64,000 bases of DNA from Betaproteobacteria bacterium (GTDB taxonomy: Bacteria > Pseudomonadota > Gammaproteobacteria > Burkholderiales > SG8-39), in the NCBI GenBank assembly GCA_947476535.1, contig CANJRC010000003.1, positions 1 to 64,000 of the forward strand, read 5' to 3'. The translations under genes were made by a program, and so were the position numbers. The notes beneath the pieces are model-generated. The model saw only the letters and a list, made by a program, of their open reading frames with translations, searched no databases and was not told the origin of the DNA. Shown piece by piece: positions 1-10,828 of this stretch. Numbering within the stretch: the stretch's first letter is position 1; the number at the start of each line of letters is the position of its first letter.

Positions 1-48
1 GATCGTTCAGTATCTGTCGCTACCTATTGATAGCAAATGGCATCGAGC

Positions 49-372
49 TCAAGCCAGCACTTTGAGACCGTGCTTCTCGACCACGGCCAGCAACTTGAGC
101 GCCATGCCGCTGGGCCTCTTGGTGCCGGCCTCCCACTTCTGCACCGTGGACTCGCTGGTGTTCAGATAGCGCGCGAAGACAGGTTGACTGACATGCGCCC
201 CCTCGCGGATTCGCTTGATCTCTTTAGGAGGGATCGCCGACGGCGCAGTGAGGCACGATTCGTCAAATTCGCGCATGGTCGCCTTGTCGATGGTCCCGGC
301 ACGATGCAGCCCTCGGGCTGCGCTGTGGATCGCCTCGAAGGCGTCGCTCTTGAACTTCGCTTTACTCTTCAT
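49..372 (-). CDS. XRE-family antitoxin (HTH), partner of upstream RelE-type toxin
   Basis: 107 residues. The C-terminal half is a Cro/C1-type helix-turn-helix at about residues 50-95, with the typical recognition-helix pattern SQPVFARYLNTSESTVQKWE followed by G-KRPSG. The gene overlaps the end of the toxin-like gene by 11 bases (362-372), the toxin-first order usual for HigBA-like modules. By family knowledge such a protein neutralises the toxin and represses the operon by binding palindromes upstream; two inverted repeats lie upstream of the pair. No substrate or target can be read from sequence. The call as an antitoxin rests on the HTH plus the neighbour; a stand-alone regulator is less likely. 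Confidence 0.85.
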   Translation of the reverse strand: MKSKAKFKSDAFEAIHSAARGLHRAGTIDKATMREFDESCLTAPSAIPPKEIKRIREGAHVSQPVFARYLNTSESTVQKWEAGTKRPSGMALKLLAVVEKHGLKVLA

Positions 373-733
373 CGCATAGCTCCAGTAAGTCGCCCTGACT
401 CAGCGCGGACGCCAACTCGGAGTCCGTCATGCGGCCAAACGCCTGCGCCAGCTTTTTGAAATCAGCAAGCTCATCGCCATCGATGTTGGCCCGATCCTTC
501 TTGGCGAACAGATACGCAAAGATCCAATGCCGCCCGCCCTTTGCCAAGACGATCGAGCGGTACATGTTCTTGTTCAGCCGTTTTTTGAACACGCCTCCGC
601 CCAGATCGTCAGCCTGCCCCTGCATGACCTCGTGAATCGACGCAATCAATGCCAGATCGCCGATGCGCGCCTTCCTCGCCGCCTTGCTGAACCAGGCCGT
701 CTTGAAAGTTCGCGTCAAACGTTTTTTCGGCAT
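362..733 (-). CDS. RelE/HigB-type toxin of a type II toxin-antitoxin module
   Basis: 123 residues from the ATG at 733. The N-terminus (FKTAWFSKAARKARI) and the basic core with RSIVLAKGGRHWIFAYLFAKKDR match the short RelE-like family in which the toxin precedes an XRE antitoxin. Family members are ribosome-dependent mRNA interferases; activity here is inferred. It would be translated first, with the antitoxin reading frame starting 11 bases before its stop. An in-frame GTG at 751 with an AGGA-like motif close upstream would add six residues, so the start is not certain. It lies downstream of guaA on the same strand, with 230 bases between. Confidence 0.82.
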   Translation of the reverse strand: MPKKRLTRTFKTAWFSKAARKARIGDLALIASIHEVMQGQADDLGGGVFKKRLNKNMYRSIVLAKGGRHWIFAYLFAKKDRANIDGDELADFKKLAQAFGRMTDSELASALSQGDLLELCDEE

Positions 734-791
734 GCCGAAGTGTAGCACCACGTCCTACTTATGTCACGTCCTGGCATGACCTTGACGATGC

Positions 792-806
792 CGCGTGAAC
801 CACGCG
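792..806. promoter_or_regulatory. perfect 15-bp palindrome, candidate antitoxin operator
   Basis: CGCGTG-AAC-CACGCG is a perfect 6-bp inverted repeat with a 3-bp centre, about 60-75 bases upstream of the toxin start. Size and place fit an operator bound by a dimeric XRE antitoxin. Binding is inference only. Confidence 0.35.
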
Positions 807-852
807 ATACAAATCCTCAGCTAATCTGAAACCTTGTCCGAGGTTTTGTATC
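806..852. repeat. interrupted inverted repeat upstream of the toxin-antitoxin pair
   Basis: The 13-bp arms GATACAAATCCTC (806-818) and GAGGTTTTGTATC (840-852) match at 12 of 13 positions across a 21-bp spacer. The repeat sits in the 230-bp gap between guaA and the toxin. It may be a second operator half-site pair or the stem of an RNA hairpin. The rest of the gap, 853-960, is AT-rich and shows no gene. Confidence 0.4.
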
Positions 853-960
853 ATCTGCTGTCAACACCTTAGCGTCCGATCGATTCAAAACCGCCTCATC
901 AGGCTTCATTCATTACATCAAATACATACGGTAATATATTGTTATTAAGATATTGTCACC

Positions 961-2577
961 CTACTCCCACTCGATGGTCGCGGGCGGCTTGCTTGAAATA
1001 TCGTAGACCACGCGGTTGATGCCGCGAACTTCGTTGATGATGCGGTTGGAGACGCGGGCTAGCAGCTCATGCGGCAGCGGTGCCCAGTCGGCAGTCATGA
1101 AGTCGGTGGTCTGCACGGCGCGCAAGGAAACCACATACTCGTAGGTCCGTCCATCGCCCATGACCCCCACAGACTTGACGGGGAGGAACACGGCGAAGGC
1201 CTGGGCTGTGCGGTCGTACCAGCTCACACCCTGAGCGTCTTTGTGGCTGAGCAGTTCCTCGATGAAAATGGCGTCCGCCCGCTTAAGAAGGTCGGCAAAT
1301 TCGCGCTTGACCGCCCCCAGAATGCGCACTCCCAGGCCCGGCCCCGGAAACGGATGGCGAAACACCATTTCCCGCGGTAACCCGAGCGCGAGGCCAAGGA
1401 GGCGCACCTCGTCCTTGAACAGCTCGCGCAGGGGCTCGAGCAGCTTCAGGTGCAGGGTCTCCGGCAGGCCACCCACGTTGTGGTGCGACTTGATGCTGTG
1501 CGCCTTCTTGGTCTTGGCGCCGGCCGACTCGATGACGTCCGGATAGATGGTGCCCTGCGCCAGCCACTTTACCTTGGGAAACTTTTTCGCCTCAGCCTGG
1601 AAGACTTCCACGAACTCGCGGCCGATGATTTTCCGTTTTTGTTCCGGGTCGGCAACGCCATCCAGCTCCTGCATGAAGCGTCCGCTGGCGTCGACCATAT
1701 CGACGCGCACGCCGAGGTTACGCGCGAAGGTCGCCATGACCTGCTCGCCCTCGTTGAGGCGGAGCAGCCCGTTGTCGACGAATACACAGGTCAGCCGGTC
1801 GCCGATGGCCTTGTGAATCAGCGCCGCTGCCACCGCCGAGTCCACGCCCCCAGAGAGGCCGAGCAGCACCTCTTCGTCTCCGACCTGCGTACGAATCTTG
1901 TCGATTGCTTCAGACACATAGTCCGGCATGTTCCAGTCGCCGCGGCAACCACAGATGTCGCGCACGAAGCGCGTCAGCATGGCCGTGCCCTTGAGCGTGT
2001 GCGTGACCTCCGGGTGGAACTGCACCGCGTAAAAGCGCCGCTTCTCGTCGGCCATGCCCGCAATGGGGCAGGATTCCGTTGATGCCATTAACACGAACCC
2101 GGGCGGCAGTTCCGTTACCTTGTCGCCATGGCTCATCCACACCTTGAGCATGCCGTGACCTTCAGCGGTGCGGGAGTCCTCGATTCCATCCAGCAGCCGC
2201 GTGTGCCCGCGCGCCCTAACTTCGGCGAAACCGAATTCGCGCACGCGACCTAGTTCGACCTTTCCGCCCAACTGCGCCGCCATGGTTTGCATGCCGTAGC
2301 AGATACCGAATACCGGCACCCCAAGCTCGAACACGGACTGCGGCGCGCGTGGCGTGTCGCCTTCGGTGACCGAGGCGTGGCTGCCGGACAGGATGATCCC
2401 AGTCGGCGCGAACTTGCGGATGAATTCATCGCCGACATCATAGGCGTGCAATTCCGAGTACACCCCGGCGTCGCGCACCCGGCGCGCGATGAGCTGGGTG
2501 ACCTGCGAGCCGAAGTCGAGAATCAGGATCTTGTCATGTTTGGAAGGACACCCTTGCTTGTCCTGGGTATTTTTCAT
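961..2577 (-). CDS. guaA: GMP synthase (glutamine-hydrolysing)
   Basis: Converts XMP to GMP with glutamine as nitrogen donor in de novo purine synthesis, in the cytoplasm. The N-terminal class I amidotransferase domain shows ILILDFGSQ, the nucleophile cysteine in GICYGMQ and the HPE of QFHPEVTHT. The ATP pyrophosphatase domain carries the P-loop GLSGGVDSA, and the C-terminal dimerisation domain ends in [13 protein letters not shown] as in the family. Length of 538 residues is normal. The gene follows guaB with only a few bases between, so the two are probably one transcript. An in-frame GTG at 2589 would add four residues; the ATG at 2577 lacks a clear ribosome site, so the start is open. Confidence 0.97.
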   Translation of the reverse strand: MKNTQDKQGCPSKHDKILILDFGSQVTQLIARRVRDAGVYSELHAYDVGDEFIRKFAPTGIILSGSHASVTEGDTPRAPQSVFELGVPVFGICYGMQTMAAQLGGKVELGRVREFGFAEVRARGHTRLLDGIEDSRTAEGHGMLKVWMSHGDKVTELPPGFVLMASTESCPIAGMADEKRRFYAVQFHPEVTHTLKGTAMLTRFVRDICGCRGDWNMPDYVSEAIDKIRTQVGDEEVLLGLSGGVDSAVAAALIHKAIGDRLTCVFVDNGLLRLNEGEQVMATFARNLGVRVDMVDASGRFMQELDGVADPEQKRKIIGREFVEVFQAEAKKFPKVKWLAQGTIYPDVIESAGAKTKKAHSIKSHHNVGGLPETLHLKLLEPLRELFKDEVRLLGLALGLPREMVFRHPFPGPGLGVRILGAVKREFADLLKRADAIFIEELLSHKDAQGVSWYDRTAQAFAVFLPVKSVGVMGDGRTYEYVVSLRAVQTTDFMTADWAPLPHELLARVSNRIINEVRGINRVVYDISSKPPATIEWE

Positions 2578-2595
2578 TATTGTTGTCACTGTAGG

Positions 2596-4119
<1,524 letters not shown>

Positions 4120-4268
4120 CTGCGTGGACATTGCCGGGTCGCCTTCCGTGCGGCGAAAATCACGGGGTCGCGCGCTCGTCAATTGACTCCCTGCGGTAAA
4201 ACCCTTAGCGTGCCGGGGTATCTGTGTGCCAGCACTCTGCGGGTCACATCGTATCGAGGATGGAAAAC

Positions 4269-4760
4269 ATGTTGAAGCCGACAATGGCCTTTTTGACGTG
4301 CGCCGCGGCCCTGATGGCAGCGCACGCCCACGCCCAGATCAACAAGTGCGTGGATGCGGGGGGCAAGACGTTCTATTCGCAGGTCCCCTGCCCGCCCGGT
4401 GCGAAAAAATCGACCATTCGACCGGCCTCCCCGCCGGCGTCGCCGCCCGCGGGGAGTGGCGCTGTCACCAGCGGGGCTGCAAAGTCATCCGGCCCCAAAT
4501 CCGCCGCCGAACTGGAACTGGAGTTTCGCAAGCGGCGAACCGAGCAAGCCGAGCTGGCAAAGAAAGACCAGGACAAAGCAACCGAAGCTCGCGAGCGCGA
4601 GGAGAATTGCCGCAGCTCGAAGGGCACGTTGGCCAGTATCGATAGCGGCGGCCGCCAGAGCCGCGTCAACGACAAGGGCGAACGCTATGTCCTGGATGAT
4701 GCGCAGGCGGCCCAGGAGCGCGATCGCGCCCGGCAGGCGGTCGAACAGTGGTGCAAGTGA
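4269..4760 (+). CDS. exported DUF4124 domain protein
   Basis: 163 residues. A signal peptide (MLKPTMAFLTCAAALMAAHA, cut near AHAQ) is followed by the DUF4124 motif INKCVDAGGKTFYSQVPCP. A proline/serine-rich linker and a charged, probably helical stretch (about residues 75-120) come after, and the protein ends with WCK. The start at 4269 is chosen because GAGGA at 4256-4260 sits 8 bases before it; frames from 4224 or 4260 would spoil the signal peptide. DUF4124 proteins are small periplasmic proteins of unknown role, common in beta- and gammaproteobacteria. It faces guaB divergently and converges on rnfH. Confidence 0.85.
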   Translation: MLKPTMAFLTCAAALMAAHAHAQINKCVDAGGKTFYSQVPCPPGAKKSTIRPASPPASPPAGSGAVTSGAAKSSGPKSAAELELEFRKRRTEQAELAKKDQDKATEAREREENCRSSKGTLASIDSGGRQSRVNDKGERYVLDDAQAAQERDRARQAVEQWCK

Positions 4761-4767
4761 GCTGCGC

Positions 4768-5145
4768 CTAGCCTCCCCGGCGTCGGCCTGAGGGGTCTTG
4801 GCTGGCGCGCTTTGCCGCCAGTTGGCGCCGCGCTTCTTTCGGACTCACTAGAAGCGGCCCCAGGATTTCAATGCGTTGCCCAGACAATACCGGTGCACTA
4901 GCCTGGATGCGACGACCGTGGCTGGACAAGATCCATTCGCGCTCGCCCAATTGGGGATACTCGCGCATGAGTCCGCTGGCCTCCATTGCTTCGCGGACCG
5001 TCGTTGCCAGCGGTACCCGGACTTTGCGTATTGTGCCCAGCCCGTTGGCGCTGCAAAGCACCTCGATCAACAACTCGCCCTCGCTCGGTTGCGCGAGTCC
5101 ATGAGGCTGCGGATCACCCTGGGCAGGCTTGAACTCACGCGTCAT
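4768..5145 (-). CDS. rnfH: RnfH family ubiquitin-like protein (UPF0125)
   Basis: 125 residues. The core from about residue 24 has the beta-grasp pattern of RnfH: IEVLCSANG, TTVREAMEASGLMREYPQL, and the strongly conserved RIEILGPLLVSPKEARRQLA. The N-terminal 22 residues are an extension relative to most homologues, and no ribosome site is seen before the ATG at 5145, so translation may start further in. It follows ratA by 17 bases, the usual partner. The cellular role of RnfH is not settled; the name derives from association with rnf operons in some species. Confidence 0.85.
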   Translation of the reverse strand: MTREFKPAQGDPQPHGLAQPSEGELLIEVLCSANGLGTIRKVRVPLATTVREAMEASGLMREYPQLGEREWILSSHGRRIQASAPVLSGQRIEILGPLLVSPKEARRQLAAKRASQDPSGRRRGG

Positions 5146-5162
5146 TGTGCAATTGCTGCAAG

Positions 5163-5597
5163 CTAATGGCCGTGCAGGGCGTCTGCCCGATGGACGAAAG
5201 CGTCCACCAGCGAGGAGGCAATCTGCTTGAAAACCGGGCCGATGGCCGCCGCGAGCAGGCGATTGGAGAACTCGTAGTTGATCTGCAGGCTGACCTTTGC
5301 GGCACTCTCATCCAGTGGCCTGAAGTGCCAGGTGCCGGACAGGGAGCGAAATGGTCCTGCTACCAGGTTGATGCGTATCGTATCTGTTCCCTCCGGGGTA
5401 TTCTCGGTGGTAAAGCCTTGCCTGATGCCGTGAAAGTCGATCATCAGGCTCGCCTTGGTCGCGCGTTCATTGCGCGACTCTACCCTGGCGGAACCGCACC
5501 AGGGAAGGAACAAGGGGTAGGACTCAATGTCATCGACCAATGCGCGCATGCGTTGGGCACTGTGGGCCACCAGTACTGAACGCTCAACGGTAATCAT
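5163..5597 (-). CDS. ratA: RatA-like START/polyketide cyclase domain protein
   Basis: 144 residues from MITVERSVLVAHSAQRM. The START-like (SRPBCC) fold is shown by DDIESYPLFLPWC near the N-terminus, the central beta strands (RINLVAGPFRSLSGTWHF), and the long C-terminal helix with GPVFKQIASSLVDAFVHRA. E. coli RatA is reported to bind the 50S subunit and block subunit joining, while the yeast relative Coq10 helps ubiquinone function; which applies here cannot be read. A longer frame from 5648 was rejected because conservation begins at 5597. It is divergent from smpB with 43 bases between, a very conserved arrangement. Confidence 0.9.
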   Translation of the reverse strand: MITVERSVLVAHSAQRMRALVDDIESYPLFLPWCGSARVESRNERATKASLMIDFHGIRQGFTTENTPEGTDTIRINLVAGPFRSLSGTWHFRPLDESAAKVSLQINYEFSNRLLAAAIGPVFKQIASSLVDAFVHRADALHGH

Positions 5598-5640
5598 GGA
5601 TACGAGCGGGTAAAATGGTCTTTCTTGCGAAAGGTATCGG

Positions 5641-6090
5641 TTGAGCATCGTCGAGAATCGGAAGGCGTTTCACGATTACTTCATAGAGGAGCGTCTCGAG
5701 GCCGGATTGGCCCTGCTCGGCTGGGAAGTCAAGTCGGTGCGAGCCGGAAGGACGCAGCTCAAGGAGGCCTATGTCCACATCAGGGGCAATGAAGTGTTCC
5801 TGATCGGGGCGCACTTCAGCCCGCTGCCCTCTACATCCACGCATGAGACGGCCGATCCGACACGCGCCCGCAAGTTGCTGCTTCATGAGGCGGAAATCAG
5901 CAAGCTTGCGGGAAAGGTCGATCGCGCCGGATACACGCTTGTCCCCATCAACCTGCACTTCACGAAGGGCCGGATCAAGCTCGAGATCGGTCTGGCAAAG
6001 GGCAAGAAGCAGTATGACAAGCGCGAGGACGAAAAGCGCAAGGACTGGCAGCGCGAGCAGCAGCGCATCATGAAATCACGCAAGGGCTGA
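5641..6090 (+). CDS. smpB: SsrA-binding protein SmpB
   Basis: Binds tmRNA and delivers it to stalled ribosomes in trans-translation. 149 residues, normal length, with the family landmarks [52 protein letters not shown] and the basic C-terminal tail [17 protein letters not shown] that enters the ribosome. The start codon is TTG at 5641, preceded by AAGG at 5631-5634. The tmRNA gene itself is not in this window. It converges on ppsA with a 26-base gap. Confidence 0.97.
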   Translation: MSIVENRKAFHDYFIEERLEAGLALLGWEVKSVRAGRTQLKEAYVHIRGNEVFLIGAHFSPLPSTSTHETADPTRARKLLLHEAEISKLAGKVDRAGYTLVPINLHFTKGRIKLEIGLAKGKKQYDKREDEKRKDWQREQQRIMKSRKG

Positions 6091-6116
6091 TTGCGGCACC
6101 GCATAGCACCCACGAT

Positions 6117-8507
6117 CTAGGCCGCGCGTCCCGCAGACCATCCCGCGATGGCCCGCCAGGTGTCCACGACCGTATCCGGATTGAGCGACAGGCTGCCAAT
6201 GCCCTGCTCCACAAGCCAGAGCGCGAAATCCGTGTGGTCCGAAGGGCCCTGCCCGCAGATGCCGATGTACTTGTTCGCCTTCCGGCATGCAGTGATAGCC
6301 ATTGATAGCAAGGCCTTAACCGCGCCATCGCGTTCGTCGAATCCCTCGGCCACGAGTCCGGAGTCGCGATCGAGGCCCAACGTCAGCTGAGTGAGGTCGT
6401 TCGATCCGATCGAGAAACCGTCGAAATACTCCAGGAATTGTTCCGCGAGCAATGCATTGGATGGCAACTCGCACATCATGATGACGCGCAGTCCGTTGCT
6501 GCCACGGCGCAATCCGTTTTCTGCCAGGAGATGGACCACGTTGGCCGCTTCGGCGACGGTACGCACAAAGGGAATCATGAGTTCGACATTGGTCAAGCCC
6601 ATCTCGTCCCGGACCCGTCTCATGGCTTCGCACTCCAGCTCGAAGCAGGGGCGAAAGGATGGCGCCACATACCGTGAGGCGCCGCGAAAACCCAGCATCG
6701 GATTCTCTTCTTCCGGTTCATAGGCGGCCCCGCCCACCAGCTTGCGGTACTCATTCGATTTGAAGTCGGAGAGCCTGACAATGACCGGCTTTGGCCAGAA
6801 GGCGGCTGCGATCGTGGCGACGCCTTCCATCACCTTGGTTACGAAGAAATCCCGTGGCGTGGCATAGCCACGGGATGCAGCATCCACCGCCGATTTTATC
6901 TCCGGCGGCAGCTTCGGATGGTCGAGGATGGCCCTTGGGTGTACCCCGATCATGTTATTGATGACAAATTCAAGCCGTGCAAGTCCGACTCCGTCGTTCG
7001 GGATCTTTTGAAAGTCGAATGCGAGGCTGGGGTTACCCACGTTCATCATGATCTTGACCGGAGATACGGGCAAGGGACCGATGGCGTCCGAGGAGCGCTC
7101 GACGGCGAGCGCTCCTCGATAGACATGACCGGTGTCCCCTTCGGAGCAGGAAACGGTGACAGTTTCCCCGTCGCGCAAACGCTCGGTGGCGTCGCCGCTG
7201 CCGACGACCGCAGGTATTCCGAGCTCACGCGCAATGATCGCCGCATGGCAAGTGCGGCCACCCCGGTTGGTGACGATTGCCGAGGCACGTTTCATGATCG
7301 GCTCCCAATTGGGGTCGGTCATGTCCGTGACCAGCACGTCGCCGTCATGCAATTCGCCCATATCGGTTGCATGCTTGACCACGCGCACGGTTCCAACGCC
7401 GATCTTATGACCGATCGCACGCCCCGAGGCCAGAATCTCGGACTTTCCCAGCAGGCGAAAGCGCTCCTGGCTCCCGTCGGCAGGCCGGGATTTCACAGTT
7501 TCCGGACGTGCCTGGAGAATGTAGAGCAATCCATCACCGCCGTCCTTGGCCCACTCGATATCCATCGGGAAACCGTAATGCTGTTCGATCTGGACCGCAT
7601 ACCGCGCGAGCTCGATCACGTCGCCATCCGTGAGTGAAAAGCGGTCGCGCTCCGCCTGCGCCACCTCCACGACTTCCACGGGACGCCCGGTTGCCGAGGC
7701 ATTGGCAAAGCGCATTTTTTCGGCCTTGGATCCGAGCGTGCGCCGAATGATGGGCGCTTTACCCGCGCCCAGCATGGGTTTGTGCACGTAAAACTCATCC
7801 GGGTTCACGGCCCCTTGCACAACCATTTCCCCGAGCCCCCAGGAAGAAGTCAGGAAGACGACATCGCGGAAGCCGGACTCGGTGTCGAGGGTGAAAATGA
7901 CCCCGCTGGCGCCGATATCGCTGCGAATCATGCGCTGTATGCCCGCGGAAAGCGCAACCGCCGAATGCGCGAAATCCTTGTGAATCCGATAGGAAATGGC
8001 GCGGTCATTGAACAGTGAAGCGAACACTTGATGCACTGCGTTCAAGACCGCATCCAGCCCGCGAACATTGAGAAAACTCTCCTGCTGCCCGGCGAAGGAG
8101 GCATCCGGCAGATCTTCTGCGGTGGCACTGGACCTCACCGCCACCGACACTTCCTGCGAGGCTCCCGACATCAGATCGGCGTAATGGATGCGGATCGCTG
8201 CCTCGAGCGGTCCGGGCAATGGGGTGTCGAGGATCATCTTCCGTATGAGCGCACCGACACGCGCCAGTTCGGCCACATCTTCGATATCAAGCGCGTCGAG
8301 GAGCGCATGGATGCGTCCAGCCAATCCATCAAAGCCCAGAAAATCACGATAGGCCTTGGCTGTAGTGGCGAATCCGGCGGGTACCCGGATGCCTGCGTCC
8401 GACAACCGGCCAATCATCTCCCCCAGCGATGCATTCTTTCCTCCGACCTGTTCGATGTCGGCCATGCGAATCTGCTGAAAAGGAATGACATCTGCGTTGT
8501 CTGTCAT
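6117..8507 (-). CDS. ppsA: phosphoenolpyruvate synthase (pyruvate, water dikinase)
   Basis: Makes PEP from pyruvate and ATP for gluconeogenesis. 796 residues, family length. The N-terminal ATP-grasp domain begins with [19 protein letters not shown] and includes [20 protein letters not shown]. The swivelling domain has the phosphorylated histidine in [21 protein letters not shown], and the PEP/pyruvate barrel ends with the catalytic cysteine region [10 protein letters not shown]. An AAAGG ribosome site precedes the ATG. It is divergent from ppsR, whose product switches PpsA on and off by phosphorylation at the neighbouring threonine of the GGRTCH motif. Confidence 0.97.
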   Translation of the reverse strand: MTDNADVIPFQQIRMADIEQVGGKNASLGEMIGRLSDAGIRVPAGFATTAKAYRDFLGFDGLAGRIHALLDALDIEDVAELARVGALIRKMILDTPLPGPLEAAIRIHYADLMSGASQEVSVAVRSSATAEDLPDASFAGQQESFLNVRGLDAVLNAVHQVFASLFNDRAISYRIHKDFAHSAVALSAGIQRMIRSDIGASGVIFTLDTESGFRDVVFLTSSWGLGEMVVQGAVNPDEFYVHKPMLGAGKAPIIRRTLGSKAEKMRFANASATGRPVEVVEVAQAERDRFSLTDGDVIELARYAVQIEQHYGFPMDIEWAKDGGDGLLYILQARPETVKSRPADGSQERFRLLGKSEILASGRAIGHKIGVGTVRVVKHATDMGELHDGDVLVTDMTDPNWEPIMKRASAIVTNRGGRTCHAAIIARELGIPAVVGSGDATERLRDGETVTVSCSEGDTGHVYRGALAVERSSDAIGPLPVSPVKIMMNVGNPSLAFDFQKIPNDGVGLARLEFVINNMIGVHPRAILDHPKLPPEIKSAVDAASRGYATPRDFFVTKVMEGVATIAAAFWPKPVIVRLSDFKSNEYRKLVGGAAYEPEEENPMLGFRGASRYVAPSFRPCFELECEAMRRVRDEMGLTNVELMIPFVRTVAEAANVVHLLAENGLRRGSNGLRVIMMCELPSNALLAEQFLEYFDGFSIGSNDLTQLTLGLDRDSGLVAEGFDERDGAVKALLSMAITACRKANKYIGICGQGPSDHTDFALWLVEQGIGSLSLNPDTVVDTWRAIAGWSAGRAA

Positions 8508-8551
8508 GGCGGCCTTTGTCGGGAGCTGGCTGATGATATGAACCCATATTC

Positions 8552-8580
8552 TACCGGCGCGTGGCTACAATACCGGCGCG
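8552..8580. repeat. 10-bp direct repeat in the ppsA-ppsR intergenic region
   Basis: TACCGGCGCG occurs at 8552-8561 and again at 8571-8580, a 19-bp period, with a TACAAT-like -10 box (8566-8571) between them on the plus strand. It lies in the only control region shared by ppsA and ppsR. It could be a tandem operator; no known regulator motif was recognised. Confidence 0.35.
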
Positions 8581-8612
8581 GGCATAGACAATTCCAGCGG
8601 AGGCACCATTCC

Positions 8613-9434
8613 ATGCCGTTCATTCGGACCGTATTCCTCGTTTCAGACGGAACTGGCATTACCGTGGAAATGCTGGGACACAGTCTTCTGTCGCAGTTTG
8701 AAGGAATTGAGTTCCGGAAAATCACCGCCCCGTTCGTCAATAGTGTTGAGAAAGCCGAGGAATGGGCGGTGCGGATTGCGAAATCGTCGCGCCAGGGCGA
8801 GCGCCCCATTGTATTGACAACACTGGTGAACGACCCAGTGCGCGCGGTGTTTCAGTCCAGCGGCGCTTTCGTGATGGACTTCTTTGAAACGTTCCTGAGC
8901 CCGCTGGAGCGGGAGCTGAATGCGAAATCTACACACACCATGGGCCGCTCCCATAGCGCCACGGACAAGGCCGAGTACCAGCAGCGGATGGAGGCTGTCA
9001 ATTTTTCCCTCGCGCACGATGACGGGATTACGGCACGCGACTTGCCCAACGCCGACGTGATTCTGGTCGGCGTATCGCGAAGCGGTAAAACGCCGACTTG
9101 CCTTTATCTGGCCCTGCAATTCGGCGTAAAGGCGGCCAACTATCCGCTGATTCCCGAGGATTTCGAACGCGACACGCTTCCCGATACGCTGCGGCCGTTT
9201 GTGGCGAAGACCTACGGCCTGACCATCGCTCCGGAACGCTTGAGTGAAATACGCAATGAGCGCCGTCCAGGGAGCAAATACGCTGAGTTTGACAATTGCC
9301 GGTTGGAGGTTTCCAGCGCCGAGGCAATGATGAAACGCGAGGGCATCCGCTGGATCAACTCGACCACCAAGTCGATAGAGGAAATCGCGGCAACCATCAT
9401 GGCGGAGACTAAGATCGTCCGTCGCGCCTACTGA
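8613..9434 (+). CDS. ppsR: PEP synthase regulatory protein (kinase / Pi-dependent phosphorylase)
   Basis: 273 residues of the DUF299 family. In E. coli this protein inactivates PpsA by ADP-dependent threonine phosphorylation and reactivates it by Pi-dependent dephosphorylation. The N-terminus [20 protein letters not shown] and the P-loop GVSRSGKT at residues 153-160, followed by [11 protein letters not shown], are diagnostic. The start is set at ATG 8613, with GGAGG at 8599-8603. The frame stays open back to 8028 but that part overlaps ppsA in antisense and shows no family similarity. The neighbouring target gene supports the call strongly. Confidence 0.96.
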   Translation: MPFIRTVFLVSDGTGITVEMLGHSLLSQFEGIEFRKITAPFVNSVEKAEEWAVRIAKSSRQGERPIVLTTLVNDPVRAVFQSSGAFVMDFFETFLSPLERELNAKSTHTMGRSHSATDKAEYQQRMEAVNFSLAHDDGITARDLPNADVILVGVSRSGKTPTCLYLALQFGVKAANYPLIPEDFERDTLPDTLRPFVAKTYGLTIAPERLSEIRNERRPGSKYAEFDNCRLEVSSAEAMMKREGIRWINSTTKSIEEIAATIMAETKIVRRAY

Positions 9435-9449
9435 GGTGTGTAGCTAGGG

Positions 9450-10250
9450 CTAGCGCTGGACAACCTTCGCTTGAGGCGAGCGCTGGCGTGTTTGCTCGAA
9501 GAGGCAGATGGCCACCGCAGCCGCGACGTTCAGAGACTCAGCCCCCTTTGCCATCGGCACCTTGAGTCGCAGGGTCGCTGTCGCGGTCAGTTCTGGCGAC
9601 AGGCCCGCCCCTTCGTTGCCGAATATCCACGTTATCGGGACCGAGAGCCTCGTATCGTACAAGGAGACATCGGAATGCGGGCTCGTTGCTGCGACTGCCG
9701 CAAGTGAACCGGACGCCAGCAGAAGCAAATCGGCATCCTCGTGAATGGAGAGATGGAAATGCGCGCCCATGCCGGCACGCATGACCTTGGGCGACCATGC
9801 ATAAGCGCTTCCCGGCGACAAGGCGACGTGTTGTATGCCAGCGGCAACTGCGGTTCGAAAAATGGAACCGAGATTCCCTGGGTCCTGTATGCCTTCGAGT
9901 AACAATGCGGTCGTAGGCCCGGTGGGCCATGATCCCGGGTCCGGAATTTTGCTGATTCCCATCAGGCCCTGGGAATTCACGACCTGTGAAATGTTCGCAA
10001 ACAGATTGTCGGCAAGAACAATGCGCTTTTTTCCTGGGAAGGATTCCAGCCGAGTTCTTCGGGTTGCATCGAGGCTTGCCGACTCGGAGATGATCAGTGT
10101 CTCTGCGCTGTGGCCGGAATCCGACAACGCACTGAGCAGCCGCTCTCCCTCGATCAGGGTCAGGCCTTGGGCACGACATTGCCGACTCGATCCGGCCAGC
10201 CTGGCGAGTTCCTGGAATTCGCTGTTGCTCCTCGATCGAATGATCTTCAT
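9450..10250 (-). CDS. TrmH/SpoU-family RNA 2'-O-methyltransferase
   Basis: 266 residues with an N-terminal substrate-binding domain (about 1-100) and a SPOUT knot domain. All three SPOUT motifs are visible: [20 protein letters not shown] with the catalytic asparagine/arginine pair, [11 protein letters not shown], and [20 protein letters not shown]. It probably methylates a ribose in 23S rRNA or tRNA; the exact nucleotide cannot be told, so no symbol is given. It overlaps the 3' end of rnhB by four bases and is the last gene of the long minus-strand cluster, converging on ppsR. Confidence 0.92.
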   Translation of the reverse strand: MKIIRSRSNSEFQELARLAGSSRQCRAQGLTLIEGERLLSALSDSGHSAETLIISESASLDATRRTRLESFPGKKRIVLADNLFANISQVVNSQGLMGISKIPDPGSWPTGPTTALLLEGIQDPGNLGSIFRTAVAAGIQHVALSPGSAYAWSPKVMRAGMGAHFHLSIHEDADLLLLASGSLAAVAATSPHSDVSLYDTRLSVPITWIFGNEGAGLSPELTATATLRLKVPMAKGAESLNVAAAVAICLFEQTRQRSPQAKVVQR

Positions 10251-10828
10251 TGCGGGCCGTGGGCCAATAGCAGCTGCCGCACCGGCCCGAAGCTCCTGCG
10301 ATGAATCGGCAACACGCCGAGCCTGGCGATGGCCTCCAGGTGGAAACGGGTCGGGTAGCCCTTGTGGCGGTCAAAACCGTAGCCCGGGTAGGTGTCGTGG
10401 AAGGTGAGCATCTGCGCGTCGCGCTCGGTCTTGGCGAGAATGGACGCTGCTGAAATCTCCGGAACGGTCGCGTCGCCGCCGATGATCGCTCGTGCGCAGT
10501 AGGGAATGTCCGGACAGTGCACCCCGTCGACCAGTACTTCATCCGGATGAATGCCAAGTGCCTCAATTGCGCGCTTCATCGCCAACAAGGAGGCTCGCAG
10601 AATGTTCAAACGATCGATCTCCTCCACGCTGGCCCAGCCTATTGCCCAGGCAGTCGCGCGTTCGCGTATCGACCGTGCCAGCGTTTCGCGCCTTCTTTCC
10701 GACAACTTTTTCGAGTCTGCGAGCCCCGCAATCGGTCGATGAGGGTCGAGAATCACCGCCGCGGCGCACACCGGCCCGGCCAGCGGCCCCCTTCCCGCTT
10801 CATCTGTGCCGCAGATCAGGTTAGGCAT
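10247..10828 (-). CDS. rnhB: ribonuclease HII
   Basis: Removes RNA from RNA-DNA hybrids and single ribonucleotides from DNA. 193 residues from [20 protein letters not shown], which contains the first acidic metal ligands (D and E of DEAGRG); the later acidic sites lie in [10 protein letters not shown] and [10 protein letters not shown]. The frame runs upstream to 10867, but that part overlaps lpxB further and precedes the conserved start. The start overlaps the lpxB end by 13 bases, consistent with coupled translation. Confidence 0.96.
   Translation of the reverse strand: MPNLICGTDEAGRGPLAGPVCAAAVILDPHRPIAGLADSKKLSERRRETLARSIRERATAWAIGWASVEEIDRLNILRASLLAMKRAIEALGIHPDEVLVDGVHCPDIPYCARAIIGGDATVPEISAASILAKTERDAQMLTFHDTYPGYGFDRHKGYPTRFHLEAIARLGVLPIHRRSFGPVRQLLLAHGPQ

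Noticed and set aside
8028..8612. Open frame extending ppsR upstream by about 195 codons
   Set aside because: It is antisense to ppsA, shows no family similarity, and ATG 8613 has a good ribosome site and the canonical N-terminus.
9538..10566. 342-codon minus-strand frame across rnhB and the methyltransferase gene
   Set aside because: Same strand but out of frame with two genes carrying complete motifs; its product is composition-biased.
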